A DNA stretch of 64,000 bases from Aurelia coerulea. Lineage: Eukaryota > Cnidaria > Scyphozoa > Semaeostomeae > Ulmaridae. Position numbers and translations under genes: made by a program. Of this stretch, positions 43,601 through 49,600 are shown in pieces. The stretch lies in the NCBI GenBank assembly GCA_039566865.1, contig CM076948.1:20843001-20907000 (forward strand), read 5' to 3'. The notes beneath the pieces were generated by a model. The model saw only the letters and a program-made list of their open reading frames with translations. It was not told the origin of the DNA and searched no databases. Position 1 is the stretch's first letter, and every line of letters starts with the position of its first letter.

Positions 43601-46600
43601 CACTGGACAGTCCTTTGCCACCATCAACGCTTATTGAACTTGACGTTGCTTGATGCAGTTGATCAGTCTTTATGTGTATCACACCTCCTCCTCCTCCATC
43701 GCTACAGTAATTAGAGAGATTGTTGCTCCATCCAGCGTGCCCTCCGTTTGCCTCTAGTCTTCCCTCAAGGTTGACCTAAAAATGTAGACCAGTCAAAAAT
43801 ATGCAAGGGCAGCACAAGATTTCGTAAACAAAGATAATATCCCAGGAGTTGAAACACATCAAAATTAACTTCATTTGCAACGTAATCGCTGGTATTTGCC
43901 TACATCAATGAGAGAAATTTGTCAATTATTCAAGTTTAGCATTTACAGCCCCTGTGAGCGTATTTTCCACTGCGCAAATGAATTCATCTCACAAAAACTT
44001 AGACTTGCCCTAAGTCCCGCTTGTCATACCGAATAGCGAGGTGAGTGAGGAAGCCATATCTCCGCAGGCAAATCAGACGCCTGCATAATGTCGTTAAGAG
44101 TGCAATTTTCCATCTTGTGGCTTTACAAGAAGATACCCAGCGAGTAAGAAACCCCGTTTGAAAAGCAAGTGTGGCTTGGGTACTAAGGTAACAATATTGG
44201 CAAATATATCATTTAATTAATAGCTAAAATAATTTTTGGGTCACACACCTTGTTCGCAGAACCACAGTAATTTCCGAGGATTTCTATAGATTTCATGGTG
44301 AAGTCATAGCAAAATGGCACCGAAATTAAAAAAACAACATCAGAATTTGAAATCTACATGGACAGTTGTTCTAAAGTGAACTGCAAGAGAGTAAAATAGG
44401 CAGAGTGGTACGGTTCCATATCGTTACGCCAAGAAACGTTCGTTGTTGACAAAGATGTGGTCTTACATTTTTGATCCCTTTTGGAGGATGATTGGGAGGA
44501 CATCCCTGCCCCCCCCCCCCCCGGCCGCGACACAACTGTTTCAATGGTACCAATCTCTTTGTAATCCCTGCCACCAAGAGGATGGGTTTTGGCGACAAGA
44601 AATTCATCAAGGCCTAAATAATCAATCAGTCTCGTTGCGAAAACTTTGAAAAATGTTCCGTTCTCAATTTTATGCAGTTTTCAAATTGCGTTGGTATCGT
44701 GCGATCGCAGTCTAAGTTTAGTTTACCATTTATATTGGTTTCAGAAAATTTGTGGCAAAAGTACTGGCCCATAAATTCTTAAACATTTCTTTGACTCACC
44801 TGGGCCCGGTTGCTCAAAACTGGTATAAGGTTAATACCGGATTAGGACTATGCAAATGACTACAGAATCACACCTTTAACCCAAGATTAGCGCTAATCGT
44901 GGTTTTGAACAACCTGGTAATTAAAGGTAATGTGTCCATGTAAGTACAATGGCTTTGCTATTTTCACGTGATGTTTCACTTGATCACTTTAACATGGAAC
45001 TCAAAGGTAGCCAGCTCTAATGTAAGCAGACTGATGACTTACTTACAGTTGCATTTCTAGAGCTGAACCCGAAGTCTCACAGTATGCAGCCTCATTGTGA
45101 AATTTAAATTCTAGGTTTGCAAGTGATCAAATAAATTCTACCAATCACTGTGCGCTCTTCGAGATTCTTCGTCAGCACCGTGTCAGCATATTTTGACAAG
45201 AGTGTATACGCGGCTGTACTTACATGAACACATTGCCTTTAAGATGCAAAATATGTCTCCAGTCATTGATAATCAATTCATCCACGAGGATAAAAAGAAA
45301 TAATAATGAAATAAAGCTACAATTTAATGATGGCAAAAATGTTGACACCTTCTTGGCTTTGATAAGTATTCTTCCACCAGCACTTGCACCTGAACAGACA
45401 TTTTCTGTGGTATTCGCAACAGTAAATCCATTTGCAACGATTTTCCCATGTGAACCTACATTCAAATGAAAAGAATCCATCAAACCTTGTGCAAATCTCG
45501 TTCCCAGGGTGTTCTGACGTCACTCTGGGGACGTGATTGACCTTGAGCGACACTGAAAATAAAGACAATTCCAGAACGGTATTATTATTATTATTATTAA
45601 CAATTTCTTTTACGTTGGCGAAAAAGTAAAAAATATATATAGCTAATAAGCTAATTAATGCCAACAAAATTAAAGCAATATAGCAAGGGTTTCTTTGAAG
45701 ACTGTCAGTCCAAAGAAATAGGTCATGGAATTTACACCAACATTTTAAATGATTCGAAACTTATGCTGCTTTGGCCAGGCCTTTTGCGAATTAAACATGA
45801 TGCATTACCTATCGTTAGTTCACCATCAACGATTATTTGAATTGCTCCTCCGCCAGTGCCAGGATCAGAATCATAAATAAAAGCTCCTGAAAGAAATGAA
45901 ATGAAACCTTGTCAGTCAGATGCAATATTTGTTACTTTATTATTGCTTGATGATTCAGTAATTTGATGATGTCACAACCTTAAAGCTTAGCCTCACTACA
46001 CAATGACCATCAACTTACACTCATCCCATTGAAGTGAATTGATGTTGGGGCAGTGAGGGCCTTATTGCTAAACTCTTCTCAACACGTCAAAAAATTTCCT
46101 GCTGGTAACAAATTTGTTCCCCGACCAATCAGGATGCAAGACTTGAAATAAATTGATCAGATTGGCTGAATCTTCTCCAATTTAAATTCCCACCAAAGGC
46201 AAACAAACACGCGTTCGATTCAACGGCTGCAACGATCAAAATCTCGAAGTAGCGAGCGAAATTAGGAGATCTTTTGCATCAACAAACAAGCAAAATATCA
46301 CTTGTAGGTAGGAGTTTTTTGCTTTAATTGCTGGAAGAAACATACATCTAAGAACTGATACAGTGTAGCACTTCAGGAAAACCGCTTTTTGCAGGCTTTT
46401 AGGGTCGATATTTTTGAGAAAAAAGTAGCAGATGATTTAGGCCATGTCCGTTTCTGTAAGCGTATAGCCATGAGTCGCAGTTATAGCGTCAATCAGTCTA
46501 TCAATAACAATAATTACGAACGTGTAATCAGTCTACTCAAAGCTGGCTTAAACATAAAAATACTGTTCTTCCGAAAATGATAAAGAGATCGAAAATTGAA

Positions 46601-49600
46601 CTAAATATAGTAGAAAAGTATCCGAAGTTCCCTCCATAAGAAGAAGCTCCATAAGAACCCTCAACTAACGCAACGCTCATCTCATCTCATTGAATTGAAT
46701 TGAATTGATGCTGTTGTTAATCGTAGCGTTATCAGTCCAGCCCATGGGCAGGTCACTCCAAAAATCTCGCACACTTCGTACAATAACTTAAAAGTCTTCT
46801 AAAATCCGAAAAAATCCTGAAATTCTTCAAAAATCTAAGAAAATCCTAGATATCTTCCCTTAAGAATGAGACAAATTTTCAAAAGAATTTTTCTACATTT
46901 CTTTGCAATCTCAAAACTGTTTAAATATCCAAGAACTTGAAAAATCTCGAAAATCTAAACATCTGAAATCTCAACGAGTCCTAGAAATCTTATAAAATCG
47001 TTGAAAATCCCAGAAAAATCTCAAATTTTTTTGAAAAATCTCTTTGCTTCTCACCGCTTATACCCCATTCCCACTGGCATGTTAAACTGGCTTAACCTTA
47101 TATTGATCAGGGGCCCCCAAGTAGACTTTTTGTTATAACTCTGCTAAGAGAAAAATAATGGCTCAGAAATTTTCTACTTTTCCCACTACATACTGTGCAA
47201 TGACTCATGAACTTTCATAAAAATATTTTGAAAAAAAAGAAGGGGAGGGGAGACAATTTTCCGGGACTGACTCTGCCAAAATCGCCTATTCTCGAATATT
47301 AATAATGTTTGCGAAAAAAGTGGCAACGTTGCGATATTTTGCAAATACATTTTAAAGTGTAGTGTTATTTGATGTTCTACCATAATTCTATTTGTTTGGA
47401 TGGAAGTTGTGCTCTAAAATAAATTCTATCGCATTTTTCCTGATTTGAGCCGATTTTAGCCATTTTTCTTAACCACACAAAGAAAAATGGTGACGCAAGC
47501 AATAGTGACGGCTAATTTTAGGTTAATTTTCAAATTGTCACAGAGCACATGCCTGGGGCTATTAGTACACCGAATCTGGTTGCCCTATCTATTACCAGTC
47601 CAGAGTGAGGTGGGGGGGGCTGGCCCCCAACCAAAATAGGACGTGTAAGATAGCCCAACCGCTATAGGGTTAAACTGTTATCAGGTTATCAACTGTTGCG
47701 CTTTGATTGGTCAATCCAACAAACCGAAGTCATTTGATTGCTTGAAACCTAATTCTAACCTGGTTTAGAAAAAGCTGGTTTCTCTGTCAATGAGAAAGAG
47801 GTAGGGGTATTGGTGTAGTAGTGTCTGAGAAAATCTTTTGTTTCTTGCTGAAAAAGGTATTTACCTGTACTCCCTCCAATGACCTCGCCAAAGAAAGTAT
47901 AAGGTTTTCCATAGGAAATGTTATACTCAGGGTCTCTCCAAGATCCACCACCAGCTCCACCGTGACCCCCTCCATGAAAGGATATCCCTCCCCCAGGTCC
48001 AGAGCCTGAAATGAAAAGTAATAAAATTAATCTTTTACAAAGGAAAAGGCTGATAAATGAATTGAATACGACAATGTTCCCAACTCTAATCCTTCATTAC
48101 ACTGAAGTTAAAACGCAAAAATAATAGATACCTAGGTTCAGTGTAGCGTGTAGACTTACTGTTAAAACGCAAAATAATACCGGGTGTCCCAAAAAAGTAT
48201 TCCTGTTAAAAAAAGCCAAAAATCAATTATGAAACCTTTGACAAAATTTTCTTTTTGACTTGTTTTGTCAAAGACCCAAACATATTTATAGATGATTAAA
48301 TGTTTGCTTTTGATACAACAAGGTGGAAAATTACACGTTGAGCTAACCTCACTTTGAGCTATCGTTTTTAAGCAACATACTCAATCTTGCCTAAGAGTGA
48401 TTTAAATCCAGGAAACCCTAAAAAGAGCTTAAAGTTGCTGATCTTTAAGCCAATTACAAAATCAGCTGTCTAGAAAAATAATTTGGCCCTTGACCTATTT
48501 CACAAAAAAAGAAAACTGAAGATCGGTCCTGTAATCAAATTTTGGTGACTTTTCAAACGGGAGTACTTTTTTGGGACACACGGTAGATACCTAGATTCAG
48601 TGTAGACTGGTGATCTTAATCCCTTGTATCACATCAAGGATATTACACATCCCAGGGTACACCTTGCCCAGCAGGGGTTATAATGAACGAATGAAAAGGA
48701 TGACCTTGCCTAGGCCCAATCCTAGCTATTACCTCCCAGAAAAGAAATGCAGTAATGATCGCATGCAGCACATTGTTAATGACAAAAAGTTAGCATTCGT
48801 AAGCAGAGCAGAGTACCATCTCAAATCATTGATACATGTATCAAATTGAACCGATCACTTATTTTAGGCAGATTTGTAATTGTTTCATTTAAGTCCTAAA
48901 TACGCGAGAATTACAATGCCTTCTGCTCGGCTTCTAAATCAGATAAACAAAATCCGCCAGACAGAAGCTTAAATTTACCCTTCTTCTTTCGTTATGGGCA
49001 CGTAACTTCTCTTAAAACCCATCTTTCGCTTGCACAAGGAGAGAGTTTGCAATACTAGTTTCAGGGAAACTTTTGCGGCTTTGTTTGTTTTGAATTACTG
49101 GTTGAGAGAATTTCCTTTGTCTTCAATCGCTAATCGCTTTGAATTGTGGTGTCAATCAAACACAACTGTTGCTATTGTCTTACAAAATCTGCCCTTGCTG
49201 TACTTACCATAATATTCCTCTTGTTGATTGCAATGCAATTTTAAAAAGATAAACAACCAAATAAAGTAAAAGCACTTTGATATGAATTTAATTAAATTAA
49301 CGACGTTTCGAGCAAGTCCTTTATTAGCCTTCTACTTCATTTACTTGTTCATCTTCCGGGTGTCCCAAAAAAATTTATACGGATTTGGTTGACTCTAGCG
49401 CTGTGACTTTAGCTTCAATCAGTGTCTAATTACTCTAAAAATATTCCTCGATAGTTAACTTGAACATAAGATAGATACCTAGTTAGTTTATATTGGTACT
49501 TTGAGAGCAGACATGTTAATCTTGAAAGATCAAATTTGCCTCTTCCTGCAACCCAGAGCTTTAGTCTTTTGGCCTAAGCAATTTCGTAAGGCACAGCATA

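Noticed and set aside
45224..45667. Overlapping ORFs of 81-116 codons on both strands
   Set aside because: Only the 107-bp segment 45349-45455 is supported as exon; the other frames are shadows.
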